Assembly (NCBI GenBank): GCA_029007475.1
Contig: JAQXHW010000015.1
Location: 1-12,451, forward strand
Reading direction: 5' to 3'
Source: Oscillospiraceae bacterium
GTDB taxonomy: Bacteria > Bacillota > Clostridia > Oscillospirales > Acutalibacteraceae
DNA: 12,451 bases
Shown here: one piece after another, positions 1 to 7,494 of the stretch
How the letters are laid out: every line of letters begins with the position of its first letter
Numbering within the stretch: the first letter of the stretch is position 1
Notes under the pieces: model-generated
Databases searched by the model: none
Told to the model about the DNA's origin: nothing
Seen by the model: the letters and a program-made list of their open reading frames with translations, nothing else
Program-made: the position numbers and the translations under genes

Positions 1-90
1 TTCATTAACCTTAGTTAAGTCGTACTCCTCCATTTTGCCGTTTACAAAGGCTCTGAGGATTTTGAGAAAAAAATGCTCCGTATAATTCAA
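1..90 (-). CDS. Nucleotidyltransferase-like protein (NTP_transf_5-like), N-terminal 30 codons only
   Basis: Only the first 30 codons are inside the window; the gene continues past base 1. I chose a TTG start at 90-88 because AAGGTGA lies about 6 nt upstream. An in-frame GTG at 99-97 is the alternative but has a poorer ribosome binding site, and the frame stays open back to about 147 with no ATG. The visible protein begins with an aromatic and hydrophobic helix (NYTEHFFLKILRAFVNGK) followed by an acidic stretch (MEEYDLTKVNE). From memory this resembles the start of the 'uncharacterised nucleotidyltransferase' family found in polysaccharide clusters. It lies 34 nt after the preceding frame on the same strand, as expected for an operon member. 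The family call rests on a short segment and is tentative; that it is a real coding start is more certain. Confidence 0.5.
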   Translation of the reverse strand, partial: MNYTEHFFLKILRAFVNGKMEEYDLTKVNE

Positions 91-124
91 GCAATTCACC
101 TTTTCAAATGTACTCGGAAAAGCG

Positions 125-292
125 TCAGCCTCTCCTGAATAATCTTTTTATAAATACCTTTTCGGGCTTGTTGAGGCCGAAAGCAAGCAGAGTTATCAGC
201 AAGACCGTAAGGAAAACTCCACCCTTTAGGAAAAGTCCCCATGTGCAAACAGGAACAAAAACATCTTTTTCATATTTAATACCACTTATTTT
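125..292 (-). pseudogene. Start-less hydrophobic reading frame, probably the frameshifted C-terminal part of the upstream glycosyltransferase gene
   Basis: Directly after the stop of the 276-1415 glycosyltransferase, the +1 frame is open for 55 codons and ends with TGA at 127-125. It has no ATG or GTG and no well-placed TTG. The translation looks like real protein: a short charged part, then VPVCTWGLFLKGG, a transmembrane-like segment (GGVFLTVLLITLLAFGL) and a basic tail (KVFIKRLFRRG). If one T were absent in TATTAAA (281-275), the glycosyltransferase would read from ...KNKWY into KYEKDVFVPVC and end here, at about 429 residues with a C-terminal membrane anchor. The spacing to the next gene start (34 nt) also suits a genuine gene end. 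Possible explanations are a sequencing error, a real frameshift mutation, programmed +1 frameshifting, or a separate small membrane protein with a non-standard start. I cannot tell these apart from the sequence. Confidence 0.45.
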
Positions 293-1415
293 TCATGATT
301 GGCGCCCTCGACATAGGCCCCGACTCGAACTCTGCAGTTTCGGGATTTTTTGTAAACTTCAATAATCTCTCAACGGCAACCTTAGCGGAGTATTCGTTAT
401 TTACTGTCAAAAAGGCATTTCTGCCTAAGGTATCTCTCAAGTTTTTATTCCTTGCAAGCAAAAGGAGTTTTTCTCTCATATCAAGGCTGTCGCCGTAGCG
501 ATAGATAAGTCCGTTTTCGCCGTCCCTGATAAGAAACGGCACAGAGCCAACGGCGGAGCTTGCAAGCAGGGCGCAGCCCTCGCTCATGGCTTCGTTGACA
601 ACCGCTCCCCAACCCTCGCGAAAATCGCTGGTCATAAGGAAAACATCGGCTTTCCCCATATTTTCCCTTACCTTTTCGGGAGACATTGCGCCGAGAAATC
701 GCACCTTTGACGACAGTCCTAAATCCTGTACCATAGCCTCAAGCTCGGCTTTTTTCTCTCCCTCGCCCAGTATGTCAAGAGTAAAGTCTATGCCGTTTTT
801 CTCAAGATACAGAGCGCCCTTGACGGCGCTGTCAGGGTGCTTCCACGATATCAGCCGTCCTGCCCAAAGCAATTTTACTGTTTTGTTGCTTCTCTCGGGG
901 CGAGTAACGTGTAGGTCGGATTCAGGGAAATATCCCCATCTTAGGCACTTTTCAGGGGGAAAGCCCACAAGCTTCAGGTCACGGGACAAAAAAGCGCTTG
1001 CACAGAGAACGTAGAGGTTTTTGTCTTTGAATTTAAGGATTCGTGAGGTGATCTTCTTTCGTGTACGGGGAATAAACCTGCGCCATGTTCCCTTTTTGAA
1101 TAATCTTTCGGAGTAAAGAAAGGAGAGCTTGTTCTCTCTCATTCTATGTTCGATATAGCTGTCGGGGCACGTTCCGAAGATTACTATGTCGCTTTCCGAG
1201 ATAATCCTCAGAGCTTCTTTTTCTGCTTCTTTGGATTCGTAGGGTTTAAGCACGAAATCGTGTAAATGTGTGGAATCTTTGTAGCCCAAAGACAGCCTCT
1301 CCGCGGAAATCTTTGCGGTAGCAATGTAGTAGAATTTGTCGCATTGTGCCTTGAGAGCGTGACAGAGGCTGAGCTGATGATGATTCAAAAAGCCGGATAT
1401 CAGAGTTACTGTCAT
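276..1415 (-). CDS. GT4-family glycosyltransferase
   Basis: A 379-residue cytoplasmic glycosyltransferase of the GT-B fold, GT4 family, expected to move a sugar from a nucleotide donor onto the growing lipid-linked repeat unit. The C-terminal donor-binding half is clear: KLLWAGRLISWKHP at about 181-194, ILGEGE at 215-220, and the E-x7-E motif REGWGAVVNEAM with E267 and E275, followed by the usual SAVGSVPFLI loop. The N-terminal acceptor half (about 1-170) is divergent, and residues 10-20 (LNHHQLSLCHA) match the usual acceptor-side loop. ATG is supported by AAAGGAGAG about 7 nt upstream, and the gene overlaps the stop of the EpsG-like gene by 4 nt (ATGA), indicating translational coupling. The last residues (ESGPMSRAPIMKNKWY) run into a +1 frame that looks coding, so the natural protein may be about 50 residues longer. 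Donor and acceptor sugars cannot be inferred. Confidence 0.85.
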   Translation of the reverse strand: MTVTLISGFLNHHQLSLCHALKAQCDKFYYIATAKISAERLSLGYKDSTHLHDFVLKPYESKEAEKEALRIISESDIVIFGTCPDSYIEHRMRENKLSFLYSERLFKKGTWRRFIPRTRKKITSRILKFKDKNLYVLCASAFLSRDLKLVGFPPEKCLRWGYFPESDLHVTRPERSNKTVKLLWAGRLISWKHPDSAVKGALYLEKNGIDFTLDILGEGEKKAELEAMVQDLGLSSKVRFLGAMSPEKVRENMGKADVFLMTSDFREGWGAVVNEAMSEGCALLASSAVGSVPFLIRDGENGLIYRYGDSLDMREKLLLLARNKNLRDTLGRNAFLTVNNEYSAKVAVERLLKFTKNPETAEFESGPMSRAPIMKNKWY

Positions 1416-2503
1416 AGGAAAACTCTCCTTTCGAGATACTCCCAGAAAAAGTGGTAGTCACCGTAGTGAGTAAAGGAACGGTATACGAAAAGCACTACGC
1501 ACAGAGCAACGCAAAGAGCAAAGAGGATAGTACGCTGCATTTTGTTTGGCTGTCTTGTAATAGAGTTGGAGAGTGCGATTGTGATGGTAGGAGTGAAGTA
1601 GAAGCTTACCCTCTCCATGAGTGTAATGTTGTAACGCAGAGAGTAGATGCAAAGACCTGTAAGGAGCATTACTATTTCAATTCTCATATTGTCATCAATG
1701 AGGGTTTTGTCCTCTTTGTATAGAAAATAAGCGATAAGCAGCGTGCCTGAGTAGATTATTATTGGCACAAGTCCCCCAAGGGCGCTGCCTTGGTAGGTAT
1801 CTGTGTAGTTCCTGTCCAATACATTATTTGTGAAGGAAAGCAGAGTGTCAAGGGACAGGAGAAGCAACAAGGCAAGCACAACTGCATAAAGCACAAGTTT
1901 TTTTGTGAGCTTGAGTCTTCGTATAATAAACACACCGAGGAAAACCCATGCGGTTGTGTGTATGGCGGTAGCAAGGAGTATCAGCAATACACTTACGATA
2001 TCCCAAGAGGTTTTTCTCTTTTTCAGCAGTTCGTATGCTATAAAGCAGATACATATAGCAAAGGATTGCCTAAAGCCTGTGAGAAAAAACTGCCAAGGTC
2101 CGAGACAGATATAAACTATCACCGCAAGGTACACGCTGTCGGCATTTCTGTAGATGTACCAGAGCATAACGCCTGTGGTAAACGCGGCTTCAAAGTAGAT
2201 AATAAAATACTTCCATGGCACAATCCATGCCAAAATCTTGTTGAAAACAAGATATAAAGGCTCCATGGGAGCGCCGTCAATAAGTTCGTCCATAGGCATT
2301 ACAATGGCTCTGCTGTACCAGGAAAAGTAGTTGTACAGGTCAAAACTTTGGGTTATTTGGGGACTCCGGCTGCCTACCACAAAAACAATAATAATGAAGC
2401 AGAGAGTTAAAAATATTCTATTTTTCATTTTTTCGCCCAAGGCATCGGGTACCAGGAACCTGATTACCACGATGCTTATGAGCATGAAGAACCAAACAGA
2501 CAT
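1412..2503 (-). CDS. EpsG-family (Wzy-like) polysaccharide polymerase
   Basis: A 363-residue polytopic membrane protein with roughly ten hydrophobic segments, starting at residues 2-18 and 29-44 and continuing through 326-341. It matches the EpsG family, the Wzy-like proteins that join lipid-linked repeat units into exopolysaccharide at the outer face of the membrane. Hallmarks are GSRSPQITQSFDLYNYFSWY at about 44-63, in the first extracytoplasmic loop; LTGFRQSFAI at 141-150, with the conserved R145; AIHTTAW at 180-186, with H182; and ERVSFYF at 297-303, with R298. The length is typical of the family. ATG is preceded by AGGAGAG about 6 nt upstream. It follows the WcaC-like gene by 26 nt and overlaps the next glycosyltransferase by 4 nt. 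It is the only polymerase candidate in the window. A transporter is unlikely given these motifs. Confidence 0.85.
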   Translation of the reverse strand: MSVWFFMLISIVVIRFLVPDALGEKMKNRIFLTLCFIIIVFVVGSRSPQITQSFDLYNYFSWYSRAIVMPMDELIDGAPMEPLYLVFNKILAWIVPWKYFIIYFEAAFTTGVMLWYIYRNADSVYLAVIVYICLGPWQFFLTGFRQSFAICICFIAYELLKKRKTSWDIVSVLLILLATAIHTTAWVFLGVFIIRRLKLTKKLVLYAVVLALLLLLSLDTLLSFTNNVLDRNYTDTYQGSALGGLVPIIIYSGTLLIAYFLYKEDKTLIDDNMRIEIVMLLTGLCIYSLRYNITLMERVSFYFTPTITIALSNSITRQPNKMQRTILFALCVALCVVLFVYRSFTHYGDYHFFWEYLERRVFL

Positions 2504-2529
2504 TTTTCTCTCCTGTTCGCTTTATGACT

Positions 2530-3723
2530 TTATTTTGATATGATTTGTTTGTATAGATCAATGTGTGCGCGAAAACGCACATCGTTGTCGAGGGTTTCTC
2601 TGCGAGCGGGGAGACCCTCCATGGTAAGTTCGCCTCGTTTCACCCTTTGCACAGCCTTGTAAAGAGCTTGTACGTCGCCCCGGGGCACAAGTATTCCGCA
2701 GGTTTCGTCCACGGTTTCAGGACAACCCCCTGAGTCAAAACTTACCACCGGTGTGTTGCAGCAGATTGCCTCTGTGTTCACCGTGGGCAGGGTTTCCTGT
2801 AAGGTTGTGTTTACGAAAACGTCTGCCATAGAGTAGATTTCGGCAAGCTTTTCCTTGCTGTTCGTGCGCGGAAGTGCCGTAATGTTAGAGGGAATGTTCT
2901 CAGGCTTTTCCTCTAAGGAGACAAGAACAATGTGCTCGTCGGGTGAGAGTAGCTTTGAGAGCTTTAGAAAGAACTCTCCCCCTTTCGGGCCCGAAAACTT
3001 ACTGATAACTCCCATTATCACGAATTTGCCCGAAAGTCCCAATTCCTCCTTGAGGTTTGTTTCTCTTGGGTAAAAGGCATTTGTGTCAACACCGTTCATG
3101 ATGATGCAGGAGGGATAATCTCCCAAAAAGGACTCCTTTACTCTGCCCTCAAGCCATTTCGACGCCAAAACAAAGTGAATGTCAGGCACACTTGTGAAAA
3201 GTGCCTTTTTATCCCGGTAGTTCTTTTTGGATCTGTCAAAAAACCAGGAAACGGGGTAATCTTTTTGCTGAGGACAGTCATAGCACCCTGTTTTCCACTT
3301 TTCACAGCCGATATAGTCAAAGTGGGTACAGTGACCGGTAAATGCCCAGCAGTCGTGTAAAGACCAAACCAAGGGGATGTTTTTCTCTTTTATGTATTCG
3401 AAAAGCATTTTTACGTTTATGTAATGCCCGTGAATATTGTGAAGATGGATAAGGTCGGGTTTTTCCTTTTCAATGAACTTAAGAGCCTTTAGGGTTGCCG
3501 ATTTATTGTAAAAACCGTGTTTTCCGAAAAGTCTTGTTTTTAGAATATTTGCCTTTTGATAAAGCTTGCCGCTCATAACGTGAACTCGAGGGTCGGAAAA
3601 ATCCCCCTCACCCGAAATGGCACAGTGTTCAAAACCTGCTTCGTCAAGGAGTTTTTCAATGGCGGTCACAATTCGCCCGGTGCTCCTCTCGCCGTAGACG
3701 GAATTAATCTGAAGGATTTTCAC
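2530..3723 (-). CDS. WcaC-like GT4 glycosyltransferase
   Basis: A 397-residue GT4 glycosyltransferase close to the WcaC/colanic-acid type. The N-terminus MKILQINSVYGERSTGRI is the family signature, followed by DLIHLHNIHGHYIN at 90-103. A distinctive cysteine-rich block spans 121-151, with HDCW at 123-126 and C132, C140, C147 and C150. The donor-binding half has MGVISKFSGPKGG at about 237-249 and the E-x7-E pair E310 and E318 in LQETLPTVNTEA, followed by SGGCPETV. The start is GTG at 3723-3721, supported by GGGAGG about 8 nt upstream; this GTG overlaps the TGA of the preceding gene (GTGA, 4 nt). It is expected to act in the cytoplasm on the lipid-linked intermediate. The substrate is unknown; WcaC itself is a putative colanic acid glycosyltransferase, which does not fix specificity here. 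Confidence 0.88.
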   Translation of the reverse strand: MKILQINSVYGERSTGRIVTAIEKLLDEAGFEHCAISGEGDFSDPRVHVMSGKLYQKANILKTRLFGKHGFYNKSATLKALKFIEKEKPDLIHLHNIHGHYINVKMLFEYIKEKNIPLVWSLHDCWAFTGHCTHFDYIGCEKWKTGCYDCPQQKDYPVSWFFDRSKKNYRDKKALFTSVPDIHFVLASKWLEGRVKESFLGDYPSCIIMNGVDTNAFYPRETNLKEELGLSGKFVIMGVISKFSGPKGGEFFLKLSKLLSPDEHIVLVSLEEKPENIPSNITALPRTNSKEKLAEIYSMADVFVNTTLQETLPTVNTEAICCNTPVVSFDSGGCPETVDETCGILVPRGDVQALYKAVQRVKRGELTMEGLPARRETLDNDVRFRAHIDLYKQIISK

Positions 3724-5039
3724 TTCTTAGCCTCCCTATTATCGTCATAGGTTGAAAGCATATCCTGAACGAAATCGCCCAAAACCTTTTCTCTGCTGTG
3801 ATTTCTAACGCCGCAGAGGTAGGCTTTTTCGCCGTAGAGAGAGATTTTTTCTCTATTCTCCACTAATTCTCTAAGCTCTTTTTCGATATCCTCGACGGAG
3901 TTCACGGTAATTGCCGCATCCTCTCTCCTAAGGTAATCCATAGGCGCGATATCCTTATCTCCCACGGCAAAAATACATCTTCCCGAGAGGAAATAGTCCG
4001 TGAGCTTTGTGGAGAATGAGAGTCTTGCTCCGTATCTGTTTTTACCCTTGAGCGCCTCGGCAAAAACGGTAATATCCGCCGCTTCCTGAAGTGCGGCGAT
4101 TTTATCCGCGGTAACTCCACCCTTATACTCGGTGCCGCCGCTTGAGAAAAGCTCCCGGTACTTCTCCTTGGGAGCGTTTACGGAATATATGCTGAATCTT
4201 ATTCTTTCTCTGTCCCTGTTAATATTGGCAACCGCCTTTGCTATCTCTGCGAGAGTAGAATCCCTGCCCAAAATCAGCTTGCCTGTATATATCATCTCGA
4301 TGGGCTCAGAGGGCTTTTTCGGTACAAATTTCTCCTTTGGGTCAATAGCTCTTGTGAGGATTGTGCTGTCCTTGCCGAAAACTCTCTTAACCTCCTCCTG
4401 CTGCATGGGAGAGATAACAAAGAGCTTGTCTGCCCTGCTGACAAGAGCCTTAACATTTTTTCTCAGCCAGAAGCGGTGAATAAGCGCAAAGGGATTTAAG
4501 CCGCAGGCCTTGTAGGAGTAATTGTCGTCAAAGAGGTAGCAAACCACTGGGATACTTAATTTCTTTATGAGATATCTCTGAATTCTCGCTATGTAAATAA
4601 AGGGATATATAGTGCAGAAAAGCATCTCAGGGTCAAATTCCTCAGTAAAGCGGTCAAGCTCGGGAGTTTTCCATTTTCCCAAAAGCCAAACCATCTCGCG
4701 GCAGAAAGTCAAAAAGTAGCTGTGCTTCTTTCCTGCCCGCTCGTAGCGTTTCTTTTCCTCGGAAAGCTCCGCAAGAGCCTTTTCGTCGGCTTCAAAGGTG
4801 TTCTCAACCTCTCTTGTTGTGGTAATTCCCCTCTTAAATATGCTTTTGAGAACAGCACTCTCGTTAATTCTCAGGAATTTTTCACAGGAATCTGTCGCAG
4901 GCAGAGATGCCCGAGTGTAAATTTGAGCTACCTTATACTTATCCCAAGCAGCAAAAATCTCAGGCAGAGTACGAACGCTGCCCTTATCCTGCCATACGTT
5001 GATTGTGGGAACTAAAACTCTCGGCAGCTCTCTATCCAT
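3720..5039 (-). CDS. Divergent GT4-like glycosyltransferase
   Basis: A 439-residue protein with a GT-B-like layout, probably a cytoplasmic glycosyltransferase of this cluster. The C-terminal half has recognisable landmarks: DKLFVISPMQ at 204-213, MIYTGKLILGRD at 249-260, which is the hinge and start of the donor-binding domain, ALQEAADITVFAE at 316-328, and FSTKLTDYFLSG at 342-353, the loop that packs on the donor. The usual E-x7-E pair is not evident; D348 of KLTDY is where many relatives have Glu. The N-terminal about 170 residues, including a charged helical stretch (78-105) and VVCYLFDDNYSY at 165-176, match nothing I know. I chose ATG at 5039-5037 because GAAGGGGTG lies about 7 nt upstream. 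The ATG at 5057 would add 6 residues and overlap the previous gene by 16 nt. It ends in a 4-nt overlap with the WcaC-like gene. Confidence 0.75.
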   Translation of the reverse strand: MDRELPRVLVPTINVWQDKGSVRTLPEIFAAWDKYKVAQIYTRASLPATDSCEKFLRINESAVLKSIFKRGITTTREVENTFEADEKALAELSEEKKRYERAGKKHSYFLTFCREMVWLLGKWKTPELDRFTEEFDPEMLFCTIYPFIYIARIQRYLIKKLSIPVVCYLFDDNYSYKACGLNPFALIHRFWLRKNVKALVSRADKLFVISPMQQEEVKRVFGKDSTILTRAIDPKEKFVPKKPSEPIEMIYTGKLILGRDSTLAEIAKAVANINRDRERIRFSIYSVNAPKEKYRELFSSGGTEYKGGVTADKIAALQEAADITVFAEALKGKNRYGARLSFSTKLTDYFLSGRCIFAVGDKDIAPMDYLRREDAAITVNSVEDIEKELRELVENREKISLYGEKAYLCGVRNHSREKVLGDFVQDMLSTYDDNREAKK

Positions 5040-5041
5040 TC

Positions 5042-7060
5042 TTACACCCCTTCGCATACTGTTGTTCTGTTATTTGCCCTTACGGTTAGCGCTGCGTTTT
5101 CCACAAGCTCGCAAACCTTGAGTCGGTTTTCCTCAAGCTCTTTTTCCGTCATAGCCTCTGCTTCGACCTCGCAGGCTCTTATTAGAGAAATCTCCCGAGC
5201 CATATCGTCAACGGGACGTCCTCCTGCAACCTCATTTCTAAAGGTGCGGGAGAGGATAACGCTTGTTGAGCCGATTCGCTTGTGCTCCGGGATTATGTAC
5301 TGAGCAGGTACTAAGCCCTCTCCGATTTTTGCCAAACCGCCAAAGCCGTAAGGAATCTTTTTCTCGCGGAATTTTTCGCATATTCTCTCGACTGTGCCGT
5401 CGGAGAGAAGTCTGAACATAAAGTCCGTTTTGTAGCTTAAGTGCAGGTCGTTAAGTCCTACAAACGCCTCGTCTATACCCTCAAGCGACAAAATTTCGTC
5501 TATACTCTCAACGCTCTCCTTTGTCTCAAAAAGAAGCATAGTTCTAACCCTGCCGCCTACAATAGACAGGAATTTCTTAACCTCGTCCGCAGTCTTGAAG
5601 TAAGGCAGAATTATCATGTCTGCGCCGGCGTCAATAATCAAGTCAATCTCACGGGATAACCCCTCGTGGACAGGGTTGCATCTGACCACAAGCTCTGCAT
5701 CCTTCAAAACTCTGCGCAGCTTCGGCACATCATCAAAACTTGAGTGGGATACCACGGTATCAAGATGGCCCTGTCTCTCGAATTTTCCCAAAACCTCAAG
5801 GTCCAGAAAGATTCTGTCTACGCCTGCCTCTTGAGCCATTATTGCGAACTCCGGCTTTGAGGTAAGGTACATAAGCCTTATTCTTCTGTCTCCTATTCCC
5901 AAAAGCTCGCAGTATTTGTTGTAGATATTTCTAAGCATTATGGGACGGGCAAAGAAAAGCTCAACTCTCCTTCTGCCGTCCCGTGAAAATCTTTCCATTC
6001 GGTGAGGATCTCCCATAAGGGACTTCATCTCTTTATAGAGAGCATCCGCGTCCTTTGCAGGCACAAGCACGCCTGTCTTACCCTCGGTAATAACCTCTGA
6101 GGGTCCGGGGATATCGGTGGTAATGACGGGAACTCCCATAGCCATTGCCTCTTGAAGCACCATGGAAAAGCCCTCTCGGTAGGTGGGGTGTACCATGATA
6201 TCCATTGCGGACATATATTCAGGAACCAGAGAGGAGTCAACGCCCCCCGTAAAGATAATGTTGTCGCAGCTTTTTGCCCACTCAAGAATTTCTCTGTCGG
6301 GCATACTCACGCTATCCTCCATACCCACGAGCATGAGCCGCGTCTCAGGTTTTTCTGCAAGAATTGCCCGAAATGCCGAAAGGAGTTCCGAAATTCCCTT
6401 ATCTCTGTTGATTCTGCCTGTATAGCCGAACAGGAAGGCATCCTCGGGAATGTTGTATTTTTTGCGTATGTCGGCTCTGTACTGCTCTTTTTTGCTGAGG
6501 TCAAAGGAGGAAAAGTCCACGCCCACCGTGCCTCCGTGTCCGATGACGAAGATTTTGTCCTCCGAGGTCAGCTTTTCGTCAATAGATATCTGACGGTTCT
6601 TTTTGCTTGTGGCGTAGATGTGGGTGGCTCTTTTGCAGGTAAACTTTTCAAGCGCCTTAAACAAAAAGCGCTTTATGCCTGAAAAGCCCTCGTAGCGCAG
6701 TCCCCACTGTCCGTAAACTCTTACGGGAATCTTTTTGAAGCCTCTTGCGAGACTGCAGCAAAAGGCTATGTTTGGTGTGGAATACTGGATTATGTCAAAA
6801 TGTTCTTTTTTGAAGAGCTTTGAAAGCTCAATCACACATTTCAGGGTGCTAACAGGGTTCATTCCTCTTGTTACGGAGAGAGGAACCACATGAGCGAATT
6901 TTTCGTGGCGATTAATAAAGTCTTCGTCCATTTCGCCGCACATTACGGTGACGTCAAAGCCCTTTTGTGAAAAGTTCTCTGCAGAATCGGACACAAACCA
7001 TCCGAAAGCCTTGGCTATGGTGGTTGCCATGAGGATTTTTATTTTTTTATTTTCCGACAT
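5042..7060 (-). CDS. Bifunctional GT4 glycosyltransferase / HpcH-HpaI (citrate lyase-like) aldolase fusion
   Basis: A 672-residue two-domain protein. Residues about 6-385 are a complete GT4 glycosyltransferase: SDSAENFSQKGFDVTVMCGE at 24-43, IIQYSTPNIAF at 90-100, GYTGRINRDKG at 212-222 (R216, K221), and YREGFSMVLQEAMAMG at 294-309 with E296 and E304. Residues about 394-620 are a TIM-barrel aldolase of the HpcH/HpaI family: GVDRIFLDLEVLGKFERQGH at 413-432, VVRCNP with R460, AGADMIILPYFKTADEV at 478-494, FETKES with the metal-ligand position E512, and FVGLNDLHLSY with D538. HpcH/HpaI enzymes use a divalent metal to make or break pyruvate aldols; the substrate here is unknown. The reading frame is continuous between the domains. 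I chose ATG at 7060 because AAGGAGGTAAGGAAA precedes it; the upstream ATG at 7123 lies in the decayed transferase region. Residues 620-672 form a charged helical tail. The next gene starts 2 nt after its stop. Confidence 0.88.
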   Translation of the reverse strand: MSENKKIKILMATTIAKAFGWFVSDSAENFSQKGFDVTVMCGEMDEDFINRHEKFAHVVPLSVTRGMNPVSTLKCVIELSKLFKKEHFDIIQYSTPNIAFCCSLARGFKKIPVRVYGQWGLRYEGFSGIKRFLFKALEKFTCKRATHIYATSKKNRQISIDEKLTSEDKIFVIGHGGTVGVDFSSFDLSKKEQYRADIRKKYNIPEDAFLFGYTGRINRDKGISELLSAFRAILAEKPETRLMLVGMEDSVSMPDREILEWAKSCDNIIFTGGVDSSLVPEYMSAMDIMVHPTYREGFSMVLQEAMAMGVPVITTDIPGPSEVITEGKTGVLVPAKDADALYKEMKSLMGDPHRMERFSRDGRRRVELFFARPIMLRNIYNKYCELLGIGDRRIRLMYLTSKPEFAIMAQEAGVDRIFLDLEVLGKFERQGHLDTVVSHSSFDDVPKLRRVLKDAELVVRCNPVHEGLSREIDLIIDAGADMIILPYFKTADEVKKFLSIVGGRVRTMLLFETKESVESIDEILSLEGIDEAFVGLNDLHLSYKTDFMFRLLSDGTVERICEKFREKKIPYGFGGLAKIGEGLVPAQYIIPEHKRIGSTSVILSRTFRNEVAGGRPVDDMAREISLIRACEVEAEAMTEKELEENRLKVCELVENAALTVRANNRTTVCEGV

Positions 7061-7129
7061 TTTCCTTACCTCCTTCCTTGCTGCCTTTGGCTGATTCGCT
7101 GAGGTAAGGGTCAGGAAAGGCATTTTGTG

Positions 7130-7370
7130 TCATATAGGAATCTTTGTTTTTTTCATATTATCCGTCCGGTCGAGTCTTTTCTTCAAGGACGAGGTTATCC
7201 TTGCCCAAACGCTTTGCCTAAAGAGCACAGGGCCTTTGGAATCAAGCTTTATAAAAATAGCCGGAACTCCCATGGGTAAAATCAGGATAGGAATGAGCAA
7301 AAGACACATGAGTAAATCCATGAGCCTTTTTATCTTCGGATATATAATTTTACGGTTGCTCTTTTTTCAT
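7130..7370 (-). pseudogene. Broken priming sugar-phosphate transferase (bacterial sugar transferase family), N-terminal fragment
   Basis: A remnant of the membrane sugar transferase that puts the first sugar-phosphate on undecaprenyl phosphate. The middle frame reads IKRLMDLLMCLLLIPILILP, the family's N-terminal membrane hairpin, then IKLDSKGPVLFRQ, a hallmark. Three defects are visible. The RBS-preceded ATG (7370-7368, CGGAG upstream) is out of frame with the hairpin by one base at an A6 run (7367-7362), and removing one A gives MKKSNRKIIYPKIKRLMDLL. After FRQ the frame is lost at an AAA run (7215-7213); the expected continuation KRLGKDNLVLEE appears in another frame. That frame stops at 7160-7158. 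The following part, including YMTQNAFPDPYLSESAKG up to the next gene, does not resemble the catalytic core, so most of the roughly 200-residue enzyme is missing. It is first in the operon, where an active copy would prime synthesis. Confidence 0.7.
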
Positions 7371-7382
7371 AAATGATTACTC

Positions 7383-7411
7383 CGATATGTATTTACGTAT
7401 GAATATACAAT
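7383..7411 (+). promoter_or_regulatory. Possible sigma-E-like promoter facing spoIIID
   Basis: TATACAAT at 7404-7411 matches the sigma-E -10 consensus CATACA(A/C/T)T at 7 of 8 positions. An ATAT core at 7385-7388 sits with the 14-nt spacing expected for the -35 element, although the flanking -35 bases do not match. In Bacillus, spoIIID is transcribed by sigma-E RNA polymerase, which makes this plausible. The 5' leader would be long (about 170 nt), and AT-rich DNA gives such matches by chance. Confidence 0.25.
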
Positions 7412-7430
7412 GACATACACATCCGATTTT

Positions 7431-7459
7431 ATGTTACCACAAAAGCTCTCCAATGTAAA
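7431..7459 (-). promoter_or_regulatory. Candidate sigma-A promoter of the polysaccharide operon
   Basis: On the minus strand, TTTACA (7459-7454) and TAACAT (7436-7431) are separated by exactly 17 nt. The -35 matches 5 of 6 and the -10 matches 4 of 6 consensus bases. The predicted transcript start would be about 55 nt before the ATG of the broken sugar transferase at 7370. It is the best candidate found in this intergenic region, but no experimental or comparative support is available. Confidence 0.35.
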
Positions 7460-7494
7460 TATAATTTCACTAAACACCACAGAGTTTCTCGGCT

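Noticed and set aside
226..273. Short frame ATG...TAA giving a 15-residue hydrophobic peptide on the minus strand
   Set aside because: Too short to support, and the overlapping +1 frame gives a much more protein-like translation.
1790..2257. Plus-strand open frame of 155 codons
   Set aside because: It lies entirely antisense to the well-supported EpsG-like gene, has no ribosome binding site, and its composition is that of a reverse-read membrane protein.
6152..6682. Plus-strand open frame of 176 codons
   Set aside because: Antisense to the glycosyltransferase domain of the fusion gene, with no recognisable domain and no ribosome binding site.
7061..7123. N-terminal extension of the fusion protein starting at ATG 7123
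   Set aside because: The extension (MPFLTLTSANQPKAARKEVRK) is not family-like, and a strong AAGGAGG-type site points to ATG at 7060.
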